Shown one piece after another: positions 18,696 to 28,650 of a DNA stretch of 64,000 nt. The position numbers and the translations under genes were made by a program. The notes beneath the pieces are model-generated. The model was not told where the DNA came from, made no database searches, and saw only the letters and a program-made list of their open reading frames with translations. The DNA lies in contig NZ_AP017367.1 in the NCBI RefSeq assembly GCF_001548395.1, positions 4,501,001 through 4,565,000 on the forward strand, read 5' to 3'. Within the stretch, counting starts at the first letter, position 1, and each line of letters begins with the position of its first letter. This DNA is from Leptolyngbya sp. O-77 (GTDB lineage Bacteria > Cyanobacteriota > Cyanobacteriia > Elainellales > Elainellaceae).

Positions 18696-20017
18696 CCCGG
18701 CAATGCGGCGCGGCCCCGTTCCAGGGGGTGGGGGGCAGTGGGCACTTTTAGCGGCAGTTGGGCCCAGTTGATTTGCGGGTTGGGCTGGTGCAGGTGCAGA
18801 TGAGGCGGCAGGGTTTGATGCTGGAGCGCAAGCACCACTTTGATCAGCCCAGCTATGCCAGAGGCGGCTTCCAGATGCCCGATGTTGGGTTTGACAGAGC
18901 CGATCCAGAGCGGGTCGGGGCGATTCACGGCGCGATCTGTTCCAGAAGCACCAAACACCTGCCCCAGCGCCTCTAGCTCGATGGAGTCGCCCAGCACTGT
19001 GCCCGTGCCGTGGGCTTCTAGATAGCTAATTTGCGACGGCTCCAGGCGGCTCTGGCGCAGGGCTTGGCGAATGACGGCCTGCTGCGCCAGTCCGTTGGGC
19101 ACGGTCAGCCCGCTGGAGCGGCCGTCGTGATTGGTGGCGGAACCAAGGATCACCGCTTGCACAAAGTTGCGATCGCCCAATGCCTCGTCCAGCCGCTTTA
19201 GCACCACCACGCCGCAGCCTTCGGAGCGGACAAAGCCGTTGGCGCTGGCATCGAAACTGTGGCAGCGTCCCGTGGCGGAGAGCATCTTTGCCTTGCAAAA
19301 GTTCACCATCATCTCTGGCGACAAAATTCGGTTCACGCCGCCGACGATCGCCAGGTCGCATTCCCGCTGGCGTAAGCTCTGGCAGGCGAGATGCACGGCG
19401 ACGAGGGAAGAGGCGCAGGCCGCGTCGATCGCCATGCTCGGCCCCGTGCTGCCTAGCAGATAAGATAACCGTCCGGCGGCGGTGCTGTGGGTGTTGCCCG
19501 TGGTCAGGTAAGCGTCGATGGTGTTGGGATCTTGCTGCAAAAGCTGGTGCCAGTAGTCGATGCCGCAGATGCCGACAAACACGCCAACGGCTTGCCCCAT
19601 CAGACAGTGGGGCGCAATGCCGGCCTGCTCCAGCGCTTCCCAACTGACTTCCAGCAGGAGGCGCTGCTGCGGGTCGAGGCTGGCGGCTTCTCGCGGCGCA
19701 ATGCGGAAAAAGGCAGCGTCAAAGTCGTACAGATGCGGCACAAACCCGCCGTGGCGCGTGTACATCTTACCGGGGACGCTGGGGTCTGGACTGTAGTATT
19801 GGTCAAGGTTCCAGCGATCGCCCGGAATTTCGGTAATCGCGTCTTTGCCCGCGTGCAGCAGCGCCCAAAAGTCGTCCGGCGTGTCTGCGCCCGGAAAGCG
19901 ACAGCCCATGCCGACAATGGCGATCGGCTGGTGCTTTTCTGCCTCCAGCGCCTCTAGCTTTGCCTGGAGTTGCTGAATCGCCAGGAGGGCGCGTTTGGTG
20001 GGGGAGGCTTCGGTCAT
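18692..20017 (-). CDS. Polyketide synthase ketosynthase (frameshifted near its end)
   Basis: The N-terminal docking helix (KRALLAIQQLQAKLEALEAE) leads into a KS with all three catalytic sites: DAACASSLVAVH near residue 197, EAHGTGTVLGDS near 336 and NIGHLEAASG near 375. It would perform a Claisen elongation on an acyl chain delivered by the upstream ACP. The frame breaks just before the conserved GFSGANAHV; that part is in another frame (18120-18695). No AT, reductive or carrier domain follows, unlike its neighbours. It starts 28 bp after the AT-DH-ER-KR-ACP gene and is clearly in the same operon. Function depends on whether the frameshift is real. Confidence 0.85.
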   Translation of the reverse strand: MTEASPTKRALLAIQQLQAKLEALEAEKHQPIAIVGMGCRFPGADTPDDFWALLHAGKDAITEIPGDRWNLDQYYSPDPSVPGKMYTRHGGFVPHLYDFDAAFFRIAPREAASLDPQQRLLLEVSWEALEQAGIAPHCLMGQAVGVFVGICGIDYWHQLLQQDPNTIDAYLTTGNTHSTAAGRLSYLLGSTGPSMAIDAACASSLVAVHLACQSLRQRECDLAIVGGVNRILSPEMMVNFCKAKMLSATGRCHSFDASANGFVRSEGCGVVVLKRLDEALGDRNFVQAVILGSATNHDGRSSGLTVPNGLAQQAVIRQALRQSRLEPSQISYLEAHGTGTVLGDSIELEALGQVFGASGTDRAVNRPDPLWIGSVKPNIGHLEAASGIAGLIKVVLALQHQTLPPHLHLHQPNPQINWAQLPLKVPTAPHPLERGRAALPG

Positions 20018-20045
20018 CTAGGGGTTAGGGGTTGGGGGTTAGGGG

Positions 20046-23000
20046 TTAGGGGTTGAGGCGATCGAGTTCGCGCAGAAGGAGAGCTTCGGCTTCGGCTTCC
20101 GTAAGTTGGGCGATCGCCGCTTCGGGATCGTTCGCCAGACGATTCGCGAAGCTGTTCGGGGTTTCGCGTGAAGAGTCATTCTTGCTTCCGTTCGCTGCCG
20201 CGTTCTTTTGAGTTGACGATGCAGATGATTCGGCACTGTCAGAGTTTGGTTCAAGCAGATGCAGCAGGTATTCCGTAAGGGTGGCGATCGTGGGATAGCT
20301 GTAGAGCAGCGCGTTGGGCAGCGGCTGGGACACTTGCTGTTGCAACTGGTGGGTTAGCTCGATGGTGGTGAGGGAGTCGAGGCCGAGATCGGTGAAGCCC
20401 TGGTGGGGGTCGAGGCTGGCAGCGGGGCAACCCAGCAGTTTAGCGACAACTTGCTGGAGGCGGGCGGCCAGGGCGGACGGGCGATCGCCCGCTGGCAGTT
20501 GGCGAAGTTCGTCAAACCAGGTCGGGGCGGGAACGGGGGCGGGCGAGTCGGGAACTCGTGGTTTGGCGTAGGGCAGCACAGCGACTTGGGGCGTGGCTTC
20601 TGAGAGCAGCGCTTTGAGAATGGTCACGCCCGTTTTGGGGGCGAGCAGCTCCATGCCCTGGGTTTGGAAGCCGTCGGCGCGGCGGGCGGCCATCCCTACG
20701 GTTGCCCAGGGGCCCCAGTTGATGCTGAGGGCGGGCAGGCCGAGCGATCGCCGCAGGTGAGCCAGCGCGTCCAGTCCGGCGTTGGCGGCGGCGTAGTTGG
20801 CTTGTCCGGCTGACCCCAGCACTGAGGCGGCGGAGGAAAACAGTACGAAGCAGTCCAGCGTCCAGTCCTGGCTGAGGTGATGCAGCGTCCACGCGCCCCG
20901 CAGTTTGGCCGCCATCACCCGCTCAAACCGCTGTGGGGTCTGGTTGGCGATCGCCCCGTCGTCCAGCACGCCCGCTGCATGAAACACACCGCGAATTGGC
21001 AAGTCGGCAAAGGGGCGCTGGGCCTGGAAAAAGTTCGTCACGGCGGCATCGTCCGCCAAGTCGAGTTGGGCAGTGGCGACGGTTGCGCCGGATTGCTCCC
21101 AGGTTGCCAACTCTGCGGCGATCGCCGGACTGGGGGCGGTTCGCCCCAGCAGCAACAGGTGCGTTGCGCCCCATTTGATTAGAGCCTTCGCCACCTGCAA
21201 GCCCAATCCGCCCAGCCCGCCTGTGATGACGTACACACTATTGGGACGCGGCGCAAAGGATGGTTTAGCGAACTCGATCGCCACTTTGCCGATGTGCTGC
21301 GCCTGCTGCATATAGCGGAAGGCATCGATCGGGCGATCACGCTGAAACTGCGTGTGGGGCAGCGGCTGAAGCTGACCCGCCTCTATTTGCGCTATCACCC
21401 GTCGCAGCATGGTCTGAATCTGGTCGGGCTGCTGCGTGGTCACCTGCATCAGGTCGATGGCGGTGTACTGCACGTCAGGGCGGAGTTGTCGCAGTTGCCA
21501 GACCAATGCCGGATCGGGCTTGCCGATTTCCACAAAGCGGCCACCAGGAGCCAGCAGCGCCGCGCTTTTGAGCATAAAGTCGCCCGTGAGGGAATTTAGC
21601 ACCAGGTCGATGGGCTGGCTGCCCGCATCGCGGACGATCTCGGCGGCAAAATCGAGCGATCGCGAACTGTAAAGCCGAGTCACGCCCCGCTGTTGCAATG
21701 CCGACCACTTGCTGGGGGAAGCAGTGGCGAAAATCTCCGCGCCGATCTGTTGCGCCAGTTGCACCGCCGCCAGCCCCACGCCGCCCGCCGCCGCGTGAAT
21801 CAGCACCCGTTCGCCTGATTGCAGATTGCCGATGGTTCGCAGCGCGTAGTCGGCGGTGAGCATTGCCGTGGGGAGGGTAGCGGCTTCGACAAGGGTCAGC
21901 GTCGCGGGTTTGGGAACGGCTAGCCTTGCCGAAATGGTGACAAACTGGCTGAAGCAACCGGGGGCGATCGCCACCACTACGTCACCCGGTGCAACGTCTC
22001 GCACTGCCGCGCCGACGCGCACGACTTCCCCCACGCACTCCAGCCCCAGGGGGCCCGCCTCGCCGGGATAGCGCCCCAGCGCATTTAGCACATCGCGAAA
22101 GTTCAGCCCCGCCGCCAGCACTCGCAGTTCGATTTCGTCGGCTGCGGGCGATCGCCGCTCGACCGTTTCCCAGGTGAGCCGATCAAGACTGCCTCGTTCT
22201 GCTATCTGGAGTTGCAAAGCGCGATCGCCCCCCAGCAGAGCGGCTGTATAGGGCTGAATCTGAGCAACATAGCGCTGTCCCCCGTGAATCGCTACGCAGG
22301 CATCCGCCGCGCCAGACCGCATTTCTACCCACAGCGCTGCCCCTGCGTCGGAGGCTGCACCCGGCTCCAGATCGAGGCAGCGGCACTGGAGGGCAGGATA
22401 TTCCAGGGCGATCGCCCGGCCCAGCCCCCACAGCGGAGCTTGCGCCACGCCTGCCGCCTGGGTTTCAGCAGTGATGTTGGGCGACTGGCTGCCCTGCGTC
22501 ACCAGCCACAGCGGAGCCTGAATGCCCTTCTGAATCAGCGCTTGCGTCAGGTGGAGCGCTCCGGCGTAGGCGGCTGTGGTGTCTGCGATCGCGGCCGCAT
22601 CCAGTCCCCAGAGGTAAACGACACCGCGTATCGCCGGGTTATCCTGCAAAACCTGCTGGATGAGCGCCAGGAATTCGTCGGGGCGATCGCCCTTTACCCG
22701 CTGTGCTGCGGGCAGAGCCGATGGGCGATCGCTCGAAACCGCAACGGTGTAGGTCTGCTGCGCTGCATCCAGACATTCGATCAACTGCTGCGCCACGCCC
22801 TGAGCGTCGGCAAAGATGAGCCAGTGCCCTGCGGATGTGGAGTCGAGCAATGCGGGACGAGACGCGGGCTGCCACGCCAGTTCGTAGAGCCAGCGAGAAG
22901 CGTCGGGCGTGCGGCCCCATGCCTGCGGCGAAACGGCTTTGGCGGTCAATCCGGCGATCGCCAGCACGGGGTTTCCCTGCTTGTCGAACAGGAAAACATC

Positions 23001-24977
23001 AGCCGTCAGCACGTCAGCAGTCCGCTGAGTAACGGTCGCATAACTCCAGAGATGAATAGAGGAATGATTGCAAAACTGTAAGCAATCGAGACTGATGGGA
23101 ACATAGGGAAACGAATGCTCAGGGGCAAGCGCCAGAACAATCTGAAAGCAGGAATCGAGCAAAGCAGGATGAATCTTGTAGTGTTCTGCTTGAGGCTTCA
23201 GAGAATCAGGAATCTGCACATACGCCAGAACGCTTTCAGGAAACTCTTGCGCCTGTTGCCAGACTCGTTTTACGCCGTGAAACTGTGGCCCGTAGTCCAC
23301 ACTGGGAAAGGAGTCCAGCAGTGCGGCCCAGTCGATTTCGGCCGTGTGGGTTTGCTGGAGTTGGGAGAGATTGGGGGTGGGAATCGGGGCCACAGATCCG
23401 CTGAGGGTGCCGTGAGCGTGCAGCGTCCACTCGCCATCGTCGCAGCAACTATGGATTTCGACAGTGTATCCGGTTCCGTTGGGGGAAAGGCTGGTCTGGA
23501 GCGATATTGCTCCGCAACGCTGGCGCGATCGCCCTGCGCCCGTTTCCTCATCCAGCACCAGCGGTTGCGACAGCACCATGTTTGCAAGCTGAAGCGGTGC
23601 AGATGGCAGCAGCTTTGCCCCGGCCGCCAGCGCCATTTCCAGATAGGCTGCGCCGGGAAAGGCGATCGCGCCATGAATCCGGTGATCAGCCAAAAACGGC
23701 AGGGCATCTAGCCGAAGCTGCGTATCAAATAGCGTGGTGCGGGGCGTGGCAATTTTTTGACCCAGCAGCGGATGCTCCGATGTGGAACGTGGTCGAAGCG
23801 TGACGCTTGTAGGCTGGACATCCAGCCAGTAGCGCTGCCGCTGGAAGGGATAGGTGGGCAGCGACAGGCGCTGTCGGATATAGGGCTGATCGAATCCGCG
23901 CCAGTCGATCGGGACCCCATTGCAGTAAAGCTGCTGGAGGCTGTAGATCAGCGAAGTCCAATTGTCCTGAGTGGGAGACAGGCTAGTGATCCACTGAATT
24001 TCTGAATGGTTTTGAGTATAGTTTTTAGAATGATTTGAGAATGATTCTGAGCTGCCATTAAGAATCTCTGTAGAACGATTTTGAGAATGCGCCTTAGATT
24101 CAGATTTTTCATCGTTCTGCCAGGCTTTTTGAATGGCTTTGCCCATGCCAACTAGTACGGGTTTGGGGCCACATTCCAACGCAATCGTGCAGCCAAGTTG
24201 ATGCAACTGCTCCACGCTGGCGGCAAACTGCACGGGCTGGCGCAACTGCTGACACCAGTAGTCCGGTGTCGTTATTTCCTCGCCGCAAACCGTTCCCGTG
24301 AGGTTGGAGATGAGCGGGAGGCGGGGGCTAGTGAATGGAACCTGGCTGGCAACGGCCCGAAATTCGTCCACCATCGGCTCCATCATTTGGGAGTGGAAGG
24401 CGTGGGACACGGGCAGCGGCTTCACGGCGAAGTGCTGCTGCTGAACGTGGGCGATCGCTCGCTCAATCTGTGCCGTTTCACCGGAAATCACCGTATGCTG
24501 CGGGCCGTTGAGGGCGGCGATCGCCACGGTGATTCCGGCAGATTGCAGGGTGGATTGGACGGCTTCGGCGCTGGCAAACACCGCTGCCATTGCGCCGGGA
24601 GGCTGCGCTTGCATCAGCCGCCCCCGGTGCGCCACCAGCGTCAGCGCGTCTGCCAGGCTGAACACGCCCGCCACGCAGGCCGCCACATATTCGCCAATGC
24701 TGTGCCCCAAGACGACATCGGGCTGCACGCCCCAGGATCGCCACAGTTCATACAGGGCATACTCGACGGCAAACAGCGCGGGCTGGGCATAGCGGGTCTG
24801 CTGGAGGCGGTCGGCCTGCGCGTCGTCGTAGAGCAGTTCCGGCAGCGACAAGCCCAGCAGCGGCTGCAAAATTTCGTTGCACTGGGCGATCGCCTGCCGA
24901 AACACGGGCTGCGCGTCGTAGAGCGATCGCCCCATTTGGGAATACTGCGACCCTTGCCCGGTGAACAAAAACGCCAC
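20046..24977 (-). CDS. Type I PKS: AT-DH-ER-KR-ACP (continuation of the FAAL-ACP-KS protein)
   Basis: The 1643 residues carry a complete reducing module without KS. The AT has GHSIGEY with Ser 93 and HAFHS near 192, which favours malonyl-CoA. The DH has FLADHRIHGAIAFPGAA near 428 and LLDSCFQ. The ER has HAAAGGVGLAAVQ near 1058, the KR has VITGGLGGLGLQ near 1250 with VLDD, and the ACP has LGLDSLTTIEL near 1534. Full reduction to a methylene is expected. The apparent GTG start falls inside the normal KS-AT linker, and the preceding gene overlaps it in another frame. One extra base near 24980 probably split one protein of about 2870 residues into two. Confidence 0.9.
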   Translation of the reverse strand: MAFLFTGQGSQYSQMGRSLYDAQPVFRQAIAQCNEILQPLLGLSLPELLYDDAQADRLQQTRYAQPALFAVEYALYELWRSWGVQPDVVLGHSIGEYVAACVAGVFSLADALTLVAHRGRLMQAQPPGAMAAVFASAEAVQSTLQSAGITVAIAALNGPQHTVISGETAQIERAIAHVQQQHFAVKPLPVSHAFHSQMMEPMVDEFRAVASQVPFTSPRLPLISNLTGTVCGEEITTPDYWCQQLRQPVQFAASVEQLHQLGCTIALECGPKPVLVGMGKAIQKAWQNDEKSESKAHSQNRSTEILNGSSESFSNHSKNYTQNHSEIQWITSLSPTQDNWTSLIYSLQQLYCNGVPIDWRGFDQPYIRQRLSLPTYPFQRQRYWLDVQPTSVTLRPRSTSEHPLLGQKIATPRTTLFDTQLRLDALPFLADHRIHGAIAFPGAAYLEMALAAGAKLLPSAPLQLANMVLSQPLVLDEETGAGRSRQRCGAISLQTSLSPNGTGYTVEIHSCCDDGEWTLHAHGTLSGSVAPIPTPNLSQLQQTHTAEIDWAALLDSFPSVDYGPQFHGVKRVWQQAQEFPESVLAYVQIPDSLKPQAEHYKIHPALLDSCFQIVLALAPEHSFPYVPISLDCLQFCNHSSIHLWSYATVTQRTADVLTADVFLFDKQGNPVLAIAGLTAKAVSPQAWGRTPDASRWLYELAWQPASRPALLDSTSAGHWLIFADAQGVAQQLIECLDAAQQTYTVAVSSDRPSALPAAQRVKGDRPDEFLALIQQVLQDNPAIRGVVYLWGLDAAAIADTTAAYAGALHLTQALIQKGIQAPLWLVTQGSQSPNITAETQAAGVAQAPLWGLGRAIALEYPALQCRCLDLEPGAASDAGAALWVEMRSGAADACVAIHGGQRYVAQIQPYTAALLGGDRALQLQIAERGSLDRLTWETVERRSPAADEIELRVLAAGLNFRDVLNALGRYPGEAGPLGLECVGEVVRVGAAVRDVAPGDVVVAIAPGCFSQFVTISARLAVPKPATLTLVEAATLPTAMLTADYALRTIGNLQSGERVLIHAAAGGVGLAAVQLAQQIGAEIFATASPSKWSALQQRGVTRLYSSRSLDFAAEIVRDAGSQPIDLVLNSLTGDFMLKSAALLAPGGRFVEIGKPDPALVWQLRQLRPDVQYTAIDLMQVTTQQPDQIQTMLRRVIAQIEAGQLQPLPHTQFQRDRPIDAFRYMQQAQHIGKVAIEFAKPSFAPRPNSVYVITGGLGGLGLQVAKALIKWGATHLLLLGRTAPSPAIAAELATWEQSGATVATAQLDLADDAAVTNFFQAQRPFADLPIRGVFHAAGVLDDGAIANQTPQRFERVMAAKLRGAWTLHHLSQDWTLDCFVLFSSAASVLGSAGQANYAAANAGLDALAHLRRSLGLPALSINWGPWATVGMAARRADGFQTQGMELLAPKTGVTILKALLSEATPQVAVLPYAKPRVPDSPAPVPAPTWFDELRQLPAGDRPSALAARLQQVVAKLLGCPAASLDPHQGFTDLGLDSLTTIELTHQLQQQVSQPLPNALLYSYPTIATLTEYLLHLLEPNSDSAESSASSTQKNAAANGSKNDSSRETPNSFANRLANDPEAAIAQLTEAEAEALLLRELDRLNP

Positions 24978-27900
24978 AACGGACGTGAGGCGCGGCGGTG
25001 CTGGGGGCCTCCAGCCAGCTTTTCAACTGCGCCTGGGCCTCGGCGGCGGTGGCAGCGGCGATCGCCAGTCGGTGGGCAAAGGGCGATCGCCCTGAGTTTG
25101 CCGTAAAGCACACATCGGCGAAGGGTGCGTCGGGCTGGGCGGCGAAGAACTGGACGTAGCGACGGGCCAGGGCTTGCAGGGCGGCGGGCGTTTTGGCGGA
25201 GAGCGCCAGCAGGTGCAGCGGGCGATCGGCCACGGGAGACAGCGGGCGGGAAACAGCGGGCGCTTCTTCCAGAACCACATGGGCATTGGTGCCGCCAATG
25301 CCGAGAGAATTGACACTGGCGCGGCGCGGCAAACCCTCGGTTTCCCAGTCGCGCAGCGTCGTATTCACAAAAAACGGGCTGTTGGCAAAGTCGATCTGCG
25401 GGTTGGGCTGCTGGAAATGCAGGCTGGGCGGCAGTTGGTGGTGATGCAGACAGAGGACGGTTTTAATGAAGCCGACGATGCCAGAGGCGACGTTGAGATG
25501 GCCGACGTTGGTTTTGACGGAGCCAAGGGCGCAAAACTGCGAGCGACGAGTGCCGCTGCGAAACGCTTGGGTCAGTGCAGCAACTTCGATGGGGTCGCCC
25601 AGTTCCGTGCCTGTGCCGTGCGCTTCGACGTAGGTAATGCTGTCTGGGTCAACGCCTGCCACGGCCAGGCTCTCACGGATCACGGCGGCCTGTCCATCGG
25701 CACGGGGCGCGAGGTAGCCCGCCTTTTGGCTGCCGTCGTTGCCGATGGCGGAACCCTTGACCACGGCGTAAATCTGGTCGCCATCGGCGATCGCCTCTTG
25801 CAGCCGCTTCAGCACCACCACACCCGCGCCACTGCCAAAAATCGTGCCCCGCGCCTGGGCATCGAAGGCGCGACAGTGGCCGTCTGGCGATAGGATCATT
25901 CCCTCTTGGTAAAGATGCCCCGCCCGCTGCGGCGTTTCCACCGACACGCCCCCCGCCAGCGCCAGGTCGCACTCGCCGCGCAGGAGCGACTGGCAGGCCA
26001 GATGCACCGCCACCAGCGAGGTGGAGCAGGCAGTCTGCACGTTGACACTGGGCCCCGTCAGGTTGAGCTTGTAGGATACGCGGGTGGTGAGGTAGTCCTT
26101 ATCGTTGGCGATCGCCATCTGAAAGCCGCCCATCGAGCTGAGCGTCACCACGTCCAGCGAGTCGTTGGCATCCAGCCGATGGCGATTGGGATAGACATGG
26201 TTCAGCAGGTAGCTGTTCATGGATGCGCCTGCATAGAGGGCGATTCGTGAAACGATCCCTGCGGGAATCGCCCCACCGTCGGCCGCGTAGGCAAAGGGGT
26301 CGTAGCCCGCGTCTTCCAGGGCTTCCCAGGCGCACTCCAGCATCAGCCGCTGCTGTGGGTCGAGCAGTTCCGCCTCGCGGGGGGTGTAGCCAAAGAAATC
26401 GGCATCGAACTGTTCTACGTCGTCCAAAATTGGACTGGCTTTGACGTAATTGGGATGGCGCACCAGATCAGGGTCTATGCCCGTTGCCAGGATTTCTTCA
26501 TCGCTGAAGAAAGTAATCGACTCCACGCCGTCTTGCAGGTTTTGCCAAAATTCCGCAGGCGAAGCGGCTCCAGGAAAACGACAGGCCAGCCCAATCACCG
26601 CGATGTCGTTGTCATTTGAATGTCTGAACTGACGGCGCTGCGACCGCTGCTGGCCCTGCTGCACGACCTTATCTGCCGGAGAACGCGCCAAAAACTGCGC
26701 CAGACTGGCGATCGTGGAATGCTGAAACAAGTCAACCGCCGACACCGCATAACCCTGCTGATGAAGCTGGTTTAGCACCTGCATCAGTTGCAGCGAACTG
26801 CCCCCCAGTTCAAAAAACTGCTCGTCGGGGGCGATCGCCGTCAGTCCCAGCACCGACTGCCAGATTTCCAACAGCGATCGCTCTAGCTGGCTGCGCGGCG
26901 GCGCGGCGGGTGGAGCCTGCTGGAATGCGTCGGCAATGGACTGGAGTTGTCCGTCAAATTCCCCTGCCTGAAAGCGGCGGCTGAGTTCGCTGCGCTGGAT
27001 TTTGCCGAGGGCAGTTTTGGGAATGTCGGCCCGCGCCACAGGCATTACATAGTCAGGACTGACACCCAGCCGCGTCGCCACCTGTCGCCGCACGGCTTTC
27101 ACCAGTTCCCGCAAACTAGCGGCATCCGTCAGTTCAGCGGTGGGATGCAGAAAAATGGCGAGGCGATCGCTCGTCTCATCGTCCCGGCGCACGGCGCAGG
27201 CGGCAGTGAAGGACACTTCCACACCGGGCAATTCTTCGACCACGGCTTCGATTTCGTGGCTATACACATTTGCGCCGTTGAGGATGATCAGGTCTTTTTG
27301 GCGGCCGGTGAGGGTGAGCCGCCCGTTTTGCAGGCGGGCCAGGTCGCCCGTGACAAACCAGCCGTCGGGCGTGAAGCATTCGGCATTCAAATCGGGGCGG
27401 TTGTAATAGCCGGGGGTGACGGTCAAGCCGCGCACTTGCAGGCTGCCCACCTCGCCTTGGGGCACGACCTGCTGCTGCTCGTCCACAATCCGCAGCGACA
27501 CGCCGGGAATCGGCTGGCCGACCTCGACAAACGTATCCGCATCGCTGGTGGTGGCGAGGAAAAAGTCGTGGGAATGCACAATGCCAGAGGTGGTTTCCGA
27601 CATGCCATAGCCGGGGCTGACCACGCCATCGCGCAGGCCGCAGGGCGCGAGAAGCTGCAAAAAGCTGCGGGTGGTTTTGGCGACGACGGCTTCGGCTCCG
27701 TTGCCCATCCACGCCAGGCAGGACAAGTCCCACGGGCGCTGGGCCACCTCCTGCGGGCGATCGCAAATCAGCCCATAGGCAAAGTTGGGGGCCCAGGTGG
27801 CGGTGACGCGATGGCGATCGCACAAATCCAGCCACCGCAGCGGGTCTTGCAGAATATAGTCATTGCTGACCTGAATTTGCGAACAGCCGACAAAAACCTG

Positions 27901-28650
27901 CGTCAGGTGAAACATCACCAGGCTGGCGACGTGTTCCAGCGGCATCCAGTTGAGGCTGAGGCTGCGCTCGGTAATGCGGTTCACAGTCGCCATGCCAAAG
28001 GCACTCACCAGCAGGTTTTGCTCGGTCAGCATCACGCCTTTGGGCTGCCCCGTGCTGCCAGAGGTAAACAGGATCAGCGCCAGTCGGTCGGTCGCCAATG
28101 CGGTGTCGGAAGGCGTTTCGAGCGGCGGATCGGACTCAGCAGCGAGCAGCGCTGGCAGGGGCAGCAGGCGGCTGGGGTCGCAGCGAAATTCGGCAGAACC
28201 GTCTGTGCAAAAGGCTTGCAGGGCAGGAGCGATCGCCCCACTGACCAGCACCCACGGGTGATCGAGCTGTCCCAAAATGGCGCGGAGCTGGAGCGCTTTG
28301 CTCTGCGACTCGGCATAGGCGGGCGGCACGGCCAGCGGCACAACAACCAGCCCGCCCAGCCAGCCCGCCCAGATTGCCGCCAGAAAATCGTCTGGCTCGG
28401 AGACTTGCAGCACAAGGCGATCGCCCACCCGTGCCCCCGCCGCGTGCAGCCCGACTACAATCTGCTGTGCCTGCCGCGCCAACGCCCGATAAGACTGGCG
28501 GCGTTCGACACCTTCTGCCGAAATGTGGAGAATCGTCCCGGCTCCCGCCGCCGCACGATGTAAAACCCTTGACAGATCTGGTAGAGAGCAGAGATCTGGA
28601 ACCTCACCACCATCAAATACGGACAAAAACTCGGAATGAGCATCCATCAT
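24748..28650 (-). CDS. FAAL-type AMP ligase-ACP-ketosynthase PKS loading protein
   Basis: Residues 1-580 form an adenylating enzyme of the fatty acyl-AMP ligase type (FTSGSTGQPKGVMLTEQNL near 200, GYGMSETTSG, VTGDLARL). Residues 590-660 are an ACP with LGGSSLQLMQ, Ser near 615. Residues 680-1125 are a KS with QTACSTSLVAVH near 872, EAHGTGTELGDP and NVGHLNVASG. It should activate a free fatty acid, load it on the ACP and start elongation. The true reading ends near residue 1224; the last 75 or so residues are a frameshifted read-through over the AT. A palindromic repeat adds about 12 residues inside the KS. It starts the leftward operon. Confidence 0.9.
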   Translation of the reverse strand: MMDAHSEFLSVFDGGEVPDLCSLPDLSRVLHRAAAGAGTILHISAEGVERRQSYRALARQAQQIVVGLHAAGARVGDRLVLQVSEPDDFLAAIWAGWLGGLVVVPLAVPPAYAESQSKALQLRAILGQLDHPWVLVSGAIAPALQAFCTDGSAEFRCDPSRLLPLPALLAAESDPPLETPSDTALATDRLALILFTSGSTGQPKGVMLTEQNLLVSAFGMATVNRITERSLSLNWMPLEHVASLVMFHLTQVFVGCSQIQVSNDYILQDPLRWLDLCDRHRVTATWAPNFAYGLICDRPQEVAQRPWDLSCLAWMGNGAEAVVAKTTRSFLQLLAPCGLRDGVVSPGYGMSETTSGIVHSHDFFLATTSDADTFVEVGQPIPGVSLRIVDEQQQVVPQGEVGSLQVRGLTVTPGYYNRPDLNAECFTPDGWFVTGDLARLQNGRLTLTGRQKDLIILNGANVYSHEIEAVVEELPGVEVSFTAACAVRRDDETSDRLAIFLHPTAELTDAASLRELVKAVRRQVATRLGVSPDYVMPVARADIPKTALGKIQRSELSRRFQAGEFDGQLQSIADAFQQAPPAAPPRSQLERSLLEIWQSVLGLTAIAPDEQFFELGGSSLQLMQVLNQLHQQGYAVSAVDLFQHSTIASLAQFLARSPADKVVQQGQQRSQRRQFRHSNDNDIAVIGLACRFPGAASPAEFWQNLQDGVESITFFSDEEILATGIDPDLVRHPNYVKASPILDDVEQFDADFFGYTPREAELLDPQQRLMLECAWEALEDAGYDPFAYAADGGAIPAGIVSRIALYAGASMNSYLLNHVYPNRHRLDANDSLDVVTLSSMGGFQMAIANDKDYLTTRVSYKLNLTGPSVNVQTACSTSLVAVHLACQSLLRGECDLALAGGVSVETPQRAGHLYQEGMILSPDGHCRAFDAQARGTIFGSGAGVVVLKRLQEAIADGDQIYAVVKGSAIGNDGSQKAGYLAPRADGQAAVIRESLAVAGVDPDSITYVEAHGTGTELGDPIEVAALTQAFRSGTRRSQFCALGSVKTNVGHLNVASGIVGFIKTVLCLHHHQLPPSLHFQQPNPQIDFANSPFFVNTTLRDWETEGLPRRASVNSLGIGGTNAHVVLEEAPAVSRPLSPVADRPLHLLALSAKTPAALQALARRYVQFFAAQPDAPFADVCFTANSGRSPFAHRLAIAAATAAEAQAQLKSWLEAPSTAAPHVRCGVFVHRARVAVFPNGAIALRRAARVSAGDRPVQRNFAAAAGLVAAGTALRRRAGRPPPADPLCPARAVCRRVCPV
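26239..26272 (-). repeat. Coding-sequence palindromic repeat, copy C (inside a KS domain)
   Basis: GGCGATTCGTGAAACGATCC pairs with CTGCGGGAATCGCC over 34 bp. It is in frame and adds GAIPAGIVSRIA between YDPFAYAADG and LYAGASMNSY, a spot where related ketosynthases have only a short loop. Confidence 0.72.

Noticed and set aside
22212..25106. Long rightward frames opposite the PKS genes (for example 22212-23081 and 24198-25106)
   Set aside because: They lie antisense to strongly conserved PKS domains and contain no recognisable motifs.
26947..28563. 538-codon rightward frame opposite the FAAL domain
   Set aside because: High-GC antisense shadow; the leftward frame has all adenylation motifs.
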